DNA of 8,187 bases from Paracoccaceae bacterium (GCA_002400675.1 NVQY01000185.1:1-8187), one strand, 5' to 3'. Numbered from the stretch's first letter, positions 1-6,710 are shown. Notes: a model not told the origin generated them from the letters alone. Translations and numbers: made by a program.

Positions 1-546
1 ACCGTTCCGCAGCAAGAAGCCCGGGCAATGGGGGATTTGCCCAGTGTCCTGACGGTTGATGAAGATGCTCTGGTGGTCAACAGCTTTTCAAAATATTTTG
101 GCATGACCGGCTGGCGCCTGGGCTGGTTGATCGCGCCGCCGGACGCCATTCCCGAACTGGAAAAGCTGGCCCAGAATCTCTATATCTGCGCGCCGCATAT
201 GGCGCAACTGGCGGCGCTGGCGGCGTTTCTGGGGCATTGTTATCCTGTATGGCTTGGCTTTCGCGGCGGCAAAGGGGTGGCGACGTTCCTAGGCATCTGG
301 CTGGCGCTGGCGTGGCCGGTGGGGCTGGCGTGTTGCGCCACATGGGCGGTCACGGCGGCCGTAGCGCGGATTTCGTCGCTGGCCGCGCTGACAGCGGCGG
401 CAAGTTCGACGGTGTGGATTATGGTGTTCGGGGGCGGACCGACATTTATTCTTGGGGCGGTTCTGACGGTTCTGGTGTTCTGGCGGCACCGCTCTAACAT
501 CGCCCGTTTGCAGGCCGGAACAGAACCACGGATTGGGGCCAAGTAG
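1..546 (+). CDS. Chimeric frame: class I/II aminotransferase fragment joined in frame to C-terminal half of PlsY (glycerol-3-phosphate acyltransferase), 5' partial
   Basis: The frame is open from base 1 and ends with TAG at 544-546. Bases 1 to about 225 encode part of a fold-type I, class I/II PLP aminotransferase: VVNSFSKYFGMTGWRLGW carries the PLP-binding lysine (codon 91-93) and the following arginine-glycine-tryptophan of the family. From about 226 the protein becomes PlsY, the inner-membrane enzyme that transfers the acyl group from acyl-phosphate to glycerol-3-phosphate. The PlsY evidence is FLGHCYPVWLGF followed by the glycine-rich GGKGVAT loop, then hydrophobic membrane segments and the closing WRHRSNIARLQAGTE, which resembles the E. 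coli PlsY end. The aminotransferase lacks its C-terminal part, and PlsY (about 200 residues in the family) lacks roughly its first 90, including its first conserved motif. Neither half should work alone. The join coincides with a 9-bp tandem duplication, so an assembly chimera or a deletion is likelier than a designed fusion. Identification of both halves is firm; the exact junction is not. Confidence 0.9.
   Translation, partial: TVPQQEARAMGDLPSVLTVDEDALVVNSFSKYFGMTGWRLGWLIAPPDAIPELEKLAQNLYICAPHMAQLAALAAFLGHCYPVWLGFRGGKGVATFLGIWLALAWPVGLACCATWAVTAAVARISSLAALTAAASSTVWIMVFGGGPTFILGAVLTVLVFWRHRSNIARLQAGTEPRIGAK
208..225 (+). repeat. Perfect 9-bp tandem duplication CTGGCGGCG x2 at the aminotransferase/PlsY junction
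   Basis: CTGGCGGCG occurs at 208-216 and again at 217-225, encoding Leu-Ala-Ala twice. Residues before it read as aminotransferase and residues after it (Phe-Leu-Gly-His) read as PlsY. Alanine- and leucine-rich segments of this kind are plausible in both parent proteins at this point, so the repeat is a natural place for a microhomology join. The repeat is seen directly; its role in the join is inference. Confidence 0.8.
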
Positions 547-554
547 CCCCCCCG

Positions 555-606
555 GCGTGGGTTTCACCCACCTTACCGTCACAGCGTGGGTTTCACCCAC
601 CCTACC
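555..606. repeat. Two direct copies of a 23-bp hairpin-forming repeat between convergent genes, possible bidirectional terminator
   Basis: Copies at 555-577 and 584-606 differ at one base (T or C at copy position 19) and are separated by 6 nt, giving a 29-bp period. Each contains GTGGGT-TTC-ACCCAC, a 6-bp stem with a 3-nt loop that is symmetric on both strands. They fill the gap between the PlsY-like frame (ends 546) and the minus-strand DsbD-N gene, whose stop codon (602-604) lies inside the second copy. There is no T-run, so a classical intrinsic terminator is not shown. A dispersed intergenic palindrome (REP-like) is equally possible. Confidence 0.7.
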
Positions 607-1441
607 CCGGCGTGCAGCCCTGAATATCGACCGCGCGGTTTTTACCCAGAACGGTGATGCGCACCTGACTGCGATCCAGCGCAAAGCTGCTGCCGGACAC
701 ATGCGCCACTTCGCCGGTTGTGGTCAGCACATTGCCCCGCCGGCTGGTGGTGGTTTCCGAGGCCCATAGTTTGGGATTGCCCGGCTCGATCACCGTCACT
801 TCGTCACCGCCGGCAGAGGGCATGGTGATTTCGGCCTTGATCTGCAACACGCCATCGCCGGCGGGTGACAGGCGGCAGGTGGCGGACCGTACGCCAGCTT
901 TGGTTGCCGTAACCGGCTGGTGCGCAAGGGCCGCGTCGATGGCCGCATTGCGCCCCGCCCCCGCATCCAGCGGTTGGCTGAATGTCATGCGCGCCGGGAT
1001 GCAGACATCCTGACACACGCCAAATTCGATCGCCCCCGCCAACAGCACCGGTTTGCCCGGGTTCTTCAGCGTGATCTCTATCGGCAGCACCAATTCCTTT
1101 TTGTACCCGATTGAGCGCATCCCAAACAGCACGAACACTTTCGGCGTCGGCCAGTTAAGCGAAACACTTTGAACATTGCGCGAGTCGCTCCAGTCAAAGC
1201 GTGGCGGGGTGCCCGCGTCACCGGGCGAGCGCCAATAGGTTTTCCAGCCCTTCGCCAGCGTCACCTTCAGCGCCGCGCGGTGCGTGCCGCGTGCGGTCAG
1301 CCCGCCGTCGAGCACTTCGATTCGGGCGATTTCCTCTAGCTGTTGCTGGGCGGTGGCGGGGGCCGTCGACAGGCCAAGAGCCACAGTCAGGATGCCTGCA
1401 AAATGGGCAGTAAACCGGGTGATGAAACAAGTATAGGTCAT
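602..1441 (-). CDS. Exported DsbD N-terminal (alpha) domain protein, periplasmic thiol-disulfide role
   Basis: This 279-residue protein starts with a signal peptide: Arg9, a hydrophobic core at about 10-27, and a likely cut after APATA (residues 27-31). The mature part resembles the DsbD/ScsB N-terminal domain (Pfam DsbD_N, PF11412). It has the motif [16 protein letters not shown] at about 65-80 and a cysteine pair in [10 protein letters not shown] (Cys143 and Cys147), with further cysteines at 189 and 276. In DsbD this periplasmic domain receives electrons from the membrane domain and passes them to partner proteins. Here no membrane electron-carrier domain or thioredoxin domain follows, so the partner must be encoded elsewhere or the protein has another role. 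The start at 1441 is chosen because it begins the signal peptide; the frame extends to an ATG at 1522, but that adds 27 unrelated residues. No strong Shine-Dalgarno is visible. The gene is divergent from yqgE across 130 bp and converges on the PlsY-like frame. Confidence 0.88.
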   Translation of the reverse strand: MTYTCFITRFTAHFAGILTVALGLSTAPATAQQQLEEIARIEVLDGGLTARGTHRAALKVTLAKGWKTYWRSPGDAGTPPRFDWSDSRNVQSVSLNWPTPKVFVLFGMRSIGYKKELVLPIEITLKNPGKPVLLAGAIEFGVCQDVCIPARMTFSQPLDAGAGRNAAIDAALAHQPVTATKAGVRSATCRLSPAGDGVLQIKAEITMPSAGGDEVTVIEPGNPKLWASETTTSRRGNVLTTTGEVAHVSGSSFALDRSQVRITVLGKNRAVDIQGCTPG

Positions 1442-1557
1442 GGCAGCAATATCTGCGCCAAAGCGCGGCAAATGCCAAGTAACGATCCGGTCAGAAACAT
1501 TGCCGCGATCTGGTGGTTGCACAGCGGTCCGGGGGCGGGCATGGTCGGGGGATCAAA

Positions 1558-1563
1558 AGGTGG
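1558..1563 (+). promoter_or_regulatory. Ribosome binding site deciding the yqgE start
   Basis: AGGTGG ends 8 nt before the ATG at 1572. This supports 1572 over the upstream in-frame ATG at 1440, which overlaps the start of the divergent DsbD-N gene and would add 44 residues absent from YqgE proteins. Confidence 0.6.
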
Positions 1564-1571
1564 GTGAACAC

Positions 1572-2144
1572 ATGCTGGATCTGACCGGAAAATTGCTGAT
1601 CGCCATGCCCGGCATGGGGGACCCGAGGTTTGAACATTCGGTGGTCTTTCTGTGCAGCCACACCGACAAGGGCGCGATGGGGCTGATCATCAACAAGCCC
1701 GCGCAGGACGTCACCCTGTCCGATCTGCTTGAGCAGCTTAACATCACCGCCGACCCATCCGAGAGCGGCCCCGAACCTGGAAAGGCATCGGTGCATTTCG
1801 GCGGCCCGGTTGAGGGCGCGCGCGGCTTTGTGCTGCATACGCCCGAGTATGAATCGGCGCTGCATTCGATGCAGGTCTCGGCCGATTTCAGCATGACCGC
1901 GACGCTGGATATACTAGAGGACATCGCCCACGGTCAGGGGCCAGAACAAGCGCTGATGATGCTGGGTTATGCCGGCTGGGGTCCGGGGCAGTTGGAAAAT
2001 GAAATCGTCATGAACGGCTGGTTGACCACCGAGGCGGATCAGGAGTTGGTTTTTGCCACCAAGGATGATGCGAAATGGGCGGCGGCGCTGAAATCTCTGG
2101 GGGTTGATCCGTTGACGCTTTCGGCCAGTGCCGGGCATGCGTGA
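1572..2144 (+). CDS. yqgE: YqgE/AlgH family protein
   Basis: The 190-residue product matches YqgE/AlgH (UPF0301, DUF179) over its whole length and has the family's usual size. Conserved stretches are the N-terminal [31 protein letters not shown] at about 36-45, the central [15 protein letters not shown] and the C-terminal [14 protein letters not shown] followed by NGWL. It is a predicted soluble cytoplasmic protein without signal peptide or membrane segments. The biochemical function is unsettled: AlgH was linked to alginate regulation in Pseudomonas, but the family is widespread in bacteria without alginate. It is divergent from the exported DsbD-N protein, so the two may share a control region, and it converges on the Sua5 gene with only 46 bp between stops. 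The family call is very secure; the role is unknown. Confidence 0.95.
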   Translation: MLDLTGKLLIAMPGMGDPRFEHSVVFLCSHTDKGAMGLIINKPAQDVTLSDLLEQLNITADPSESGPEPGKASVHFGGPVEGARGFVLHTPEYESALHSMQVSADFSMTATLDILEDIAHGQGPEQALMMLGYAGWGPGQLENEIVMNGWLTTEADQELVFATKDDAKWAAALKSLGVDPLTLSASAGHA

Positions 2145-2174
2145 TCTTGTCCGGGGTGGAATTTCTCGTTAGTT

Positions 2175-2192
2175 AACAGCCGTTACGGCGTT
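2175..2192. terminator. Small hairpin between convergent yqgE and Sua5 genes, possible weak terminator
   Basis: The 46-bp gap between the two stop codons contains AAC-(A)-GCCG, loop TTA, CGGC-GTT. This is a 7-bp stem with a bulged A at 2178. It overlaps the Sua5 stop codon (TTA on the plus strand at 2191-2193). No T-run follows, so termination is only suggested by its place between convergent genes. Confidence 0.3.
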
Positions 2193-3147
2193 ACTGTGCC
2201 CCACGCGGCGCGGCGGCGCGGCGCAGGCGGTCGTTGATTGCCACGCCAAGCCCATGATCGGGGATCGGCGACACGGCGATCGGCTGACCTTGGGCATCCA
2301 GTTGGTGCAGGTGGCCAAACAGCGCCGCCGCCGCCTGTTGCAGATCACCCGATGGCGACAGATTCAGGTCGCATGTCACCGGGCCAAAGCCCAGCAATAC
2401 CTCGCCCGCGTTGGCCGTTTGAGCGTTCAGACGCACAGGGGCAGCGGGGGCATAGTGCGATTCCATCTGGCCGGGGGCAGTCAGCGCCGCCGCCGCTGCG
2501 CGTTGGGCAAGGGGGCGACCAAGGGCTGCCTCGATCCGTTCGGCGGCGAGACCGCCGGGGCGTAGCAGGACGGGCGCATCTCCGGTAAGGCCGACGATGG
2601 TGCTTTCCAGACCGACCGCGCAGGGGCCGTCGTCCAGAACGGCGGCAATGCGCCCGTTGAGACCGGCCAAGACATGCCCGGCGCTGGTCGGGCTGATCCG
2701 CCCCGAGGGGTTGGCCGATGGCGCCGCAAGGGGTCCGCCAAAGGCGCGCAGCAAGCCCCGCGCCGCAGGATGCGCAGGTACGCGCACCGCCAGCGTGTCC
2801 AGCCCTGCCGTGACCAGCGGCGCAATACCGTGCCCGTCGCGCAACGGCAGCACCATTGTCAGCGGGCCGGGCCAAAAGGCCCGGGCCAGCACCTCGGCCA
2901 TATCGTTCCACCGGACATATTCGCGCGCCGCATCAGCGTCGGCGAGGTGTACGATCAGCGGGTTGAACGTGGGCCGGTCCTTGGCCGCGAATATCCGCGC
3001 CACCGCCGCGCCTGACCGGGCATCCGCGCCAAGGCCGTAAACCGTTTCGGTGGGGAAGGCGACAAGATCGCCGCGCGCCAACAGGGCAGCGGCGCGCGCA
3101 AGGCCCGCAGCGTCAGGGATAAGGGTCGTTGTGTCAGTGTGGTTCAT
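2191..3147 (-). CDS. L-threonylcarbamoyladenylate synthase, Sua5/YrdC/YwlC type
   Basis: The enzyme makes threonylcarbamoyl-AMP from threonine, bicarbonate and ATP. This is the first step of t6A formation at position 37 of ANN-decoding tRNAs, with TsaB/TsaD acting next in the cytoplasm. The 318-residue product has the YrdC domain (about 9-200): PTETVYGLGADA at 32-43, KDRP at 56-59 with NPL at 62-64, PSANPSGR at 143-150, GLESTIV at 179-185 and LRPGG at 195-199. The linker PGQMESHYAP at 225-234 leads into a C-terminal Sua5 domain (to 318), so this is the long Sua5 form and not the ~190-residue TsaC form. The start at 3147 is placed just before the family's N-terminal region; the frame reaches an ATG at 3258, but the extra 37 residues look non-coding. 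No clear Shine-Dalgarno precedes 3147, which leaves the exact start a little open. It is divergent from the acyl-CoA dehydrogenase gene across 133 bp. Confidence 0.94.
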   Translation of the reverse strand: MNHTDTTTLIPDAAGLARAAALLARGDLVAFPTETVYGLGADARSGAAVARIFAAKDRPTFNPLIVHLADADAAREYVRWNDMAEVLARAFWPGPLTMVLPLRDGHGIAPLVTAGLDTLAVRVPAHPAARGLLRAFGGPLAAPSANPSGRISPTSAGHVLAGLNGRIAAVLDDGPCAVGLESTIVGLTGDAPVLLRPGGLAAERIEAALGRPLAQRAAAAALTAPGQMESHYAPAAPVRLNAQTANAGEVLLGFGPVTCDLNLSPSGDLQQAAAALFGHLHQLDAQGQPIAVSPIPDHGLGVAINDRLRRAAAPRGAQ

Positions 3148-3173
3148 ATCAGGTGACGCGGCGTTCTGGTTGC

Positions 3174-3201
3174 TTGTCGGGGTGGGGTGGTTTGCAATAC
3201 T
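3174..3201 (+). promoter_or_regulatory. Possible promoter for the acyl-CoA dehydrogenase operon
   Basis: TTGTCG (3174-3179) and AATACT (3196-3201) are separated by 16 nt, and the -10-like box is preceded by TGC, an extended -10 feature. Each hexamer matches the sigma-70 consensus at four of six positions. They lie in the 133-bp divergent gap, about 80 bp before the start codon. This is a by-eye match only and could be chance. Confidence 0.25.
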
Positions 3202-3280
3202 AGCAGCGCTGCTCCATACCGGGCGCGACCTATCTTGCCAAGCCCCGGCCCGACCCAACCATCAATCGAAAGAGGCCCCT

Positions 3281-4987
3281 ATGACCTATCGCGCCCCTGT
3301 CTCTGAATACGAATTCCTGTACCGCCATGTGATCGGCTTTGACCGGGTTTCAGCAACCGATAAGTTTGGCGAGGCCGACGAAGACACGGTTGGCGCGATC
3401 CTGAACGAAGCGGCCAAGATGTGTCACGAGGTTATCGCCCCGCTGCAACGCCCCGGCGATCTGCACCCCGCGCGGCTTGAGAATGGCGTTATGCGCACCT
3501 CGCCCGGCTTTGCCGACGGCTGGCGGGCGATTGCCGATGGTGGTTGGATCGGCATCAGTGCCGACCCCGCGCGCGGTGGTATGGGGTTGCCCATGACGTT
3601 AAGTGCCACGGTGAACGAGATGATGGCGGGCGCGTGCCTGTCGCTGCAACTGGCCCCGCTGATGTCGCAAGGCCAGCTTGAGGCGTTAGAGCATCACGCC
3701 AGTGACGCGCTCAGGGATCTGTATATGCCCAAGCTGATCAGCGGCGAATGGGCGGGCACCATGAACCTGACCGAACCGCAGGCCGGGTCGGACGTGGGCG
3801 CACTGGCCAGCAAGGCGGTGGATAATGGCGACGGCACCTACGCGGTGTCGGGGCAAAAGATATTCATCACATGGGGCGATAACGATTTCTGCACCAATAT
3901 CTGCCATCTTGTGCTGGCACGGCTGCCGGACGGGGTACCGGGCACCAAGGGGATCAGCCTGTTTCTGGTGCCGAAATACCTGCCGGACGGCGATGGCAAT
4001 CCCGGCGCCGCCAACACGCTGAAGGTGGTGTCGCTGGAGCATAAGCTGGGCCTGCACGGGTCGCCGACCTGCGTGATGGAATACGACGGCGCGACCGGCT
4101 GGCTGGTCGGCGAAGAACATGGCGGCATGGCGGCGATGTTCACGATGATGAACAACGCGCGGCTCGGCGTTGGGTCGCAGGCGATTGGCGTCGGCGAAGG
4201 GGCGTATCAGCAGGCGCTGGCGTTCGCACTGGAACGCAAGCAGGGGCACACGCCTAGCGGGACGATCATTGACCACGCCGACGTGCGCCGGATGCTGGCC
4301 GAGATGAAGGCAGATCTTTTTGCCGCGCGGGCGATCATGCTGGCCTGCGCCGTGGCCACCGATCTGGCCACCGCCACCGGCGAGGCCGAACACCGCGCGC
4401 GGGCCGCGTTTCTGACGCCGATCTCCAAGGCGTTCGGGTCGGATACGGCCATCAGCGTGGCGCAGACCGGGGTGCAGGTACACGGCGGCATGGGCGTGAT
4501 CGAAGAAACCGGGGCGGCGCAATTTTACCGCGACGTGCGGGTGACGTCGATTTACGAGGGCACCAATGGCATTCAGGCGATGGACCTAGTGGCGCGCAAG
4601 ATGATGGACGGGGGCGACGCCGCCTGCCACCTGATGGACGAGATAGAGAAAAGCGCCGAGGCCGCCCGCGCCTATAACCCCAAGATGGCCGAGTCCGTGT
4701 GGCAGGCCAACGAATCCCTGCGCGAGGCGACCGAATGGCTGATGGGACAGAGTGACATGAACGACCGGTTTGCCGGGGCGGTGCCCTATCTGCGGGCCTT
4801 TGCGCGGGTGTTGGGCGCGCATTACCATCTGGCCGCCGCACGGGCCGATCCGGGCGGCGCGCGCGAACGACTAGCGCGGTTCTATATCACCCGGATGCTG
4901 CCGGAACACACTGGGTTGCTGGCCCATGCGCAGGCCGGGGCGGAAGGGTTGTTCGACCTCAGCGCCGACGATCTGGCGGCGGGGTAA
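3281..4987 (+). CDS. dmdC: Acyl-CoA dehydrogenase, DmdC-like (3-methylmercaptopropionyl-CoA dehydrogenase)
   Basis: This 568-residue flavoprotein belongs to the acyl-CoA dehydrogenase family. DmdC oxidises 3-methylmercaptopropionyl-CoA to the methylthioacryloyl-CoA in the DMSP demethylation pathway, passing electrons from FAD to electron-transfer flavoprotein. Visible elements are the short N-terminal extension (MTYRAPVSEYEF), GGWIGISADP with GGMGLP at 87-104, the FAD/substrate-loop motif LTEPQAGSD at 163-171, SLEHKLGLHGSPT in the middle domain, VQVHGGMGVIEE, and the catalytic glutamate in IYEGTNGIQ (Glu426). A C-terminal extension of about 130 residues follows, as in the long DmdC-type enzymes and unlike ~380-residue short-chain forms. 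The start at 3281 has AGAGG (3271-3275) 5 nt upstream; the frame is open back to 3050, but that part overlaps the Sua5 gene. The family is certain. Assignment to DmdC rests on overall resemblance to roseobacter DmdC as I recall it; these genomes hold several paralogues, so another acyl-CoA substrate is possible. Confidence 0.85.
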   Translation: MTYRAPVSEYEFLYRHVIGFDRVSATDKFGEADEDTVGAILNEAAKMCHEVIAPLQRPGDLHPARLENGVMRTSPGFADGWRAIADGGWIGISADPARGGMGLPMTLSATVNEMMAGACLSLQLAPLMSQGQLEALEHHASDALRDLYMPKLISGEWAGTMNLTEPQAGSDVGALASKAVDNGDGTYAVSGQKIFITWGDNDFCTNICHLVLARLPDGVPGTKGISLFLVPKYLPDGDGNPGAANTLKVVSLEHKLGLHGSPTCVMEYDGATGWLVGEEHGGMAAMFTMMNNARLGVGSQAIGVGEGAYQQALAFALERKQGHTPSGTIIDHADVRRMLAEMKADLFAARAIMLACAVATDLATATGEAEHRARAAFLTPISKAFGSDTAISVAQTGVQVHGGMGVIEETGAAQFYRDVRVTSIYEGTNGIQAMDLVARKMMDGGDAACHLMDEIEKSAEAARAYNPKMAESVWQANESLREATEWLMGQSDMNDRFAGAVPYLRAFARVLGAHYHLAAARADPGGARERLARFYITRMLPEHTGLLAHAQAGAEGLFDLSADDLAAG

Positions 4988-4993
4988 CCGGGC

Positions 4994-6040
4994 ATGGATG
5001 GATCGGAACCGATGACCCTGCGATACCCGTGGGACACCCCTCCGGAACGCGGGCAGGCGATCGAGGTGGCCAAGGGCGTGCTGTGGATGCGCCTGCCGCT
5101 GCCGATGAAGCTGGACCATGTGAATGTTTACGCGCTGGACGAGGGCGACCATTGGACGGTGATCGACACCGGGTTCAATTCCCGCCTGACGCGCGAGATC
5201 TGGGGCGAGTTGATGGCCGGGCCAATGGGCGGCAAGCCGGTGAAACGGGTGATCGTCACCCATCACCACCCGGACCACGTCGGCCTTGCCGGGTGGTTCC
5301 AGAACGAACACGGCGCGACCCTGATCACCACCCGCACCGCATGGTTGTTTTCACGGATGCTGTTGCTCGACAATCAATCGGTGGCCACGCCCGAGACCAT
5401 CGCCTTCTGGCAAAGCGCCGGCATGGACCCGGAGATTCTGGCCGCGCGCCGGGTTGAGCGGCCATTCAACTACGCCGATATCGTCGCGCCGATGCCGCTG
5501 GGGTTTCAGCGCATCCAGCAGGGCGACAGCATCGAAATGGGCGGGCGTACCTGGGACATTCACATCGGCAACGGCCACGCGCCGGAACATGCTACCTTCT
5601 GGAGCCGCGACGACAATCTGGTGATTTCCGGCGACCAGATCCTGTCGTCGATCAGCCCCAACATCGGTGTCTACGCCACCGAACCAGAGGCCGACCCGCT
5701 GGCCGGCTGGCTTGAGGCCTGCGAACGCCTAAGCAAGCTGGCGCGCGGCGATCAGCTGGTTCTGGGGGGGCACAAATTGCCGTTCACCGGATTGCCGGTC
5801 AGGATGCGGCAGTTGATCGACAATCACCACGGCGCGCTGAAACGTTTGCTGGACCATCTGGACACCCCCAAACACGCCGCGTCCTGTTTTGCTACCCTGT
5901 TCAAGCGGCGGATCGACAAGGATATTTACGGTCTGGCGCTGGTCGAAGCGGTGGCGCATGTGAGCCACCTTTACCACGAGGGACTTGTCAGCCGGGTGCG
6001 CGGCGAGGATGGAGCGTGGCTGTATCAACGCAAGCAATAA
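4994..6040 (+). CDS. MBL-fold metallo-hydrolase
   Basis: The 348-residue product is a metallo-beta-lactamase-fold hydrolase of the glyoxalase II-like group. Metal-binding residues appear in order: Asp59 in VIDTG, THHHPDHVG (His90-92, Asp94, His95), GNGHAPEH (His195), SGDQ (Asp214) and GGHKLPF (His260). This is a complete dinuclear-metal site, so the enzyme is probably active. A helical C-terminal domain of about 80 residues follows, as in LACTB2-like hydrolases. No signal peptide is seen, so it is cytoplasmic. It starts 6 nt after the acyl-CoA dehydrogenase stop and is very likely co-transcribed with it, which suggests a thioester, lactone or related acyl substrate; this is inference. Met7 (ATG at 5012), preceded by GGATCGGAA, is an alternative start. 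The fold call is secure and the substrate unknown. Confidence 0.92.
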   Translation: MDGSEPMTLRYPWDTPPERGQAIEVAKGVLWMRLPLPMKLDHVNVYALDEGDHWTVIDTGFNSRLTREIWGELMAGPMGGKPVKRVIVTHHHPDHVGLAGWFQNEHGATLITTRTAWLFSRMLLLDNQSVATPETIAFWQSAGMDPEILAARRVERPFNYADIVAPMPLGFQRIQQGDSIEMGGRTWDIHIGNGHAPEHATFWSRDDNLVISGDQILSSISPNIGVYATEPEADPLAGWLEACERLSKLARGDQLVLGGHKLPFTGLPVRMRQLIDNHHGALKRLLDHLDTPKHAASCFATLFKRRIDKDIYGLALVEAVAHVSHLYHEGLVSRVRGEDGAWLYQRKQ

Positions 6041-6052
6041 GGCGAGGACTTT

Positions 6053-6508
6053 ATGGCGGATGACCAGATCGCAACCACTGCCCAGGCTGTAGAGGCCGAT
6101 GCCCTGCCGAAGATGCACGAGGTGCACGCCGATCCCGATAGCTGTGCCGGGTTGGAATGCGCCCCCAAAGATGTGGCCGGTTCGGCAGATGGCAAAAGCC
6201 CGGCGCGATGGGCATATGAACGGCTAATCCTCTATATCCAGAACTTTGAGGACCAGTTGGACGCCACCCAAGAGGTCGCCATGGGGTTTACCGGCGGCGA
6301 CGCAGGCGTGCTGAAAATCGAAGGGATGGGCTATTTCGACCCGGACATCATTACCTTTTACGGCAGCGATTCCATGGGCATCAAAACCCAGCTTGTTCAA
6401 CATGTGAGCCAGCTAAGCGTGATGCTGCGCGCCCTGCCCAAAACCGATGAAACCGCCCCGCCGACCCGGATCGGTTTCCGTCTGGCCGCGGACCTTGAGC
6501 AGGGGTAA
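6053..6508 (+). CDS. Small DUF6173-like protein of unknown function
   Basis: This is a 151-residue soluble acidic protein. The first ~48 residues are low-complexity and variable-looking, with cysteines at 31 and 36 (SCAGLEC). The rest looks like a compact conserved domain: ARWAYERLILYIQNFEDQL, then EVAMGFTGGDAGVLKIEGMGYFDPDIITFYG, then QLVQHVSQLSVMLRALP and a final RIGFRLA. I associate this pattern with DUF6173, a domain common in Rhodobacterales, but from memory only. No signal peptide, membrane segment or catalytic motif is evident. GAGG (6044-6047) lies 5 nt before the ATG, and the gene begins 12 nt after the MBL hydrolase stop, so it is probably the third gene of the same operon. Codon use matches its neighbours. 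Confidence 0.82.
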   Translation: MADDQIATTAQAVEADALPKMHEVHADPDSCAGLECAPKDVAGSADGKSPARWAYERLILYIQNFEDQLDATQEVAMGFTGGDAGVLKIEGMGYFDPDIITFYGSDSMGIKTQLVQHVSQLSVMLRALPKTDETAPPTRIGFRLAADLEQG

Positions 6509-6552
6509 TCCGGCGGGATGACTCCAAGGGCTGGTGCTGTCGGTTTGTGACG

Positions 6553-6575
6553 AAGAAAATTCGCCGAATTTTCTT
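6553..6575. repeat. Perfect 10-bp AT-rich inverted repeat (hairpin) upstream of xsc
   Basis: AAGAAAATTC, loop GCC, then GAATTTTCTT form a perfect 10-bp palindrome, an AT-rich island in GC-rich surroundings. It lies 45 bp after the DUF6173-like stop and about 180 bp before xsc. It could act as a transcript-end hairpin, although the stem is AT-rich and no T-run follows directly. It could equally be an operator or a dispersed intergenic palindrome. Confidence 0.55.
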
Positions 6576-6639
6576 GGCCGCGCGTTTTGTGGCATCGGTG
6601 GCGCGCTGTGTCTGGGTAGCCCCCTCTGATACCGGGAAT

Positions 6640-6682
6640 CTGGACCCATCCCGACCCGCACACTGGCCCTAACTGCCCCCAA
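6640..6682 (+). promoter_or_regulatory. Three CTGG-like decamers upstream of xsc, candidate TauR/MocR-type operator
   Basis: Decamers CTGGACCCAT (6640-6649), CTGGCCCTAA (6663-6672) and CTGCCCCCAA (6673-6682) lie in direct orientation, 23 and 10 bp apart. As I recall, TauR, the MocR-type activator of taurine genes in Rhodobacter capsulatus, recognises direct repeats resembling CTGGACTTAA. The three match that at 7, 8 and 6 of 10 positions. The position before xsc fits such a role, but the third copy is weak and C-rich background could produce it by chance. Confidence 0.3.
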
Positions 6683-6710
6683 CCAACGCGCCTAAACCCG
6701 ATCGCAGATA

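Noticed and set aside
1559..1568. GGTGGGTGAA before yqgE resembles the complement of the 555-606 repeat
   Set aside because: Only 10 bases match and the second hairpin arm is missing; it is better explained as part of the ribosome binding region.
1440..1571. 44-residue N-terminal extension of YqgE from an ATG at 1440
   Set aside because: It overlaps the start codon of the divergent DsbD-N gene, and YqgE proteins begin near [20 protein letters not shown] before 1572 fits.
2345..2911. Minus-strand open frame of 188 codons within the Sua5 gene
   Set aside because: It is an out-of-frame shadow of the Sua5 coding sequence with Arg/Gly-rich composition and no motifs.
3050..3280. N-terminal extension of the acyl-CoA dehydrogenase frame back to an ATG at 3050
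   Set aside because: It overlaps the start of the Sua5 gene on the other strand and encodes unrelated residues; AGAGG and the conserved MTYRAPV start support 3281.
3686..4522. Open frame of 278 codons on the minus strand opposite the acyl-CoA dehydrogenase
   Set aside because: It lies wholly inside a motif-rich real gene, has low-information composition and has no matching ribosome binding site.
6663..6676. Possible sigma-54 promoter (TGGC...GC) before xsc
   Set aside because: The GG and GC elements are 8 nt apart, not the required 10, and the flanking consensus bases do not fit.
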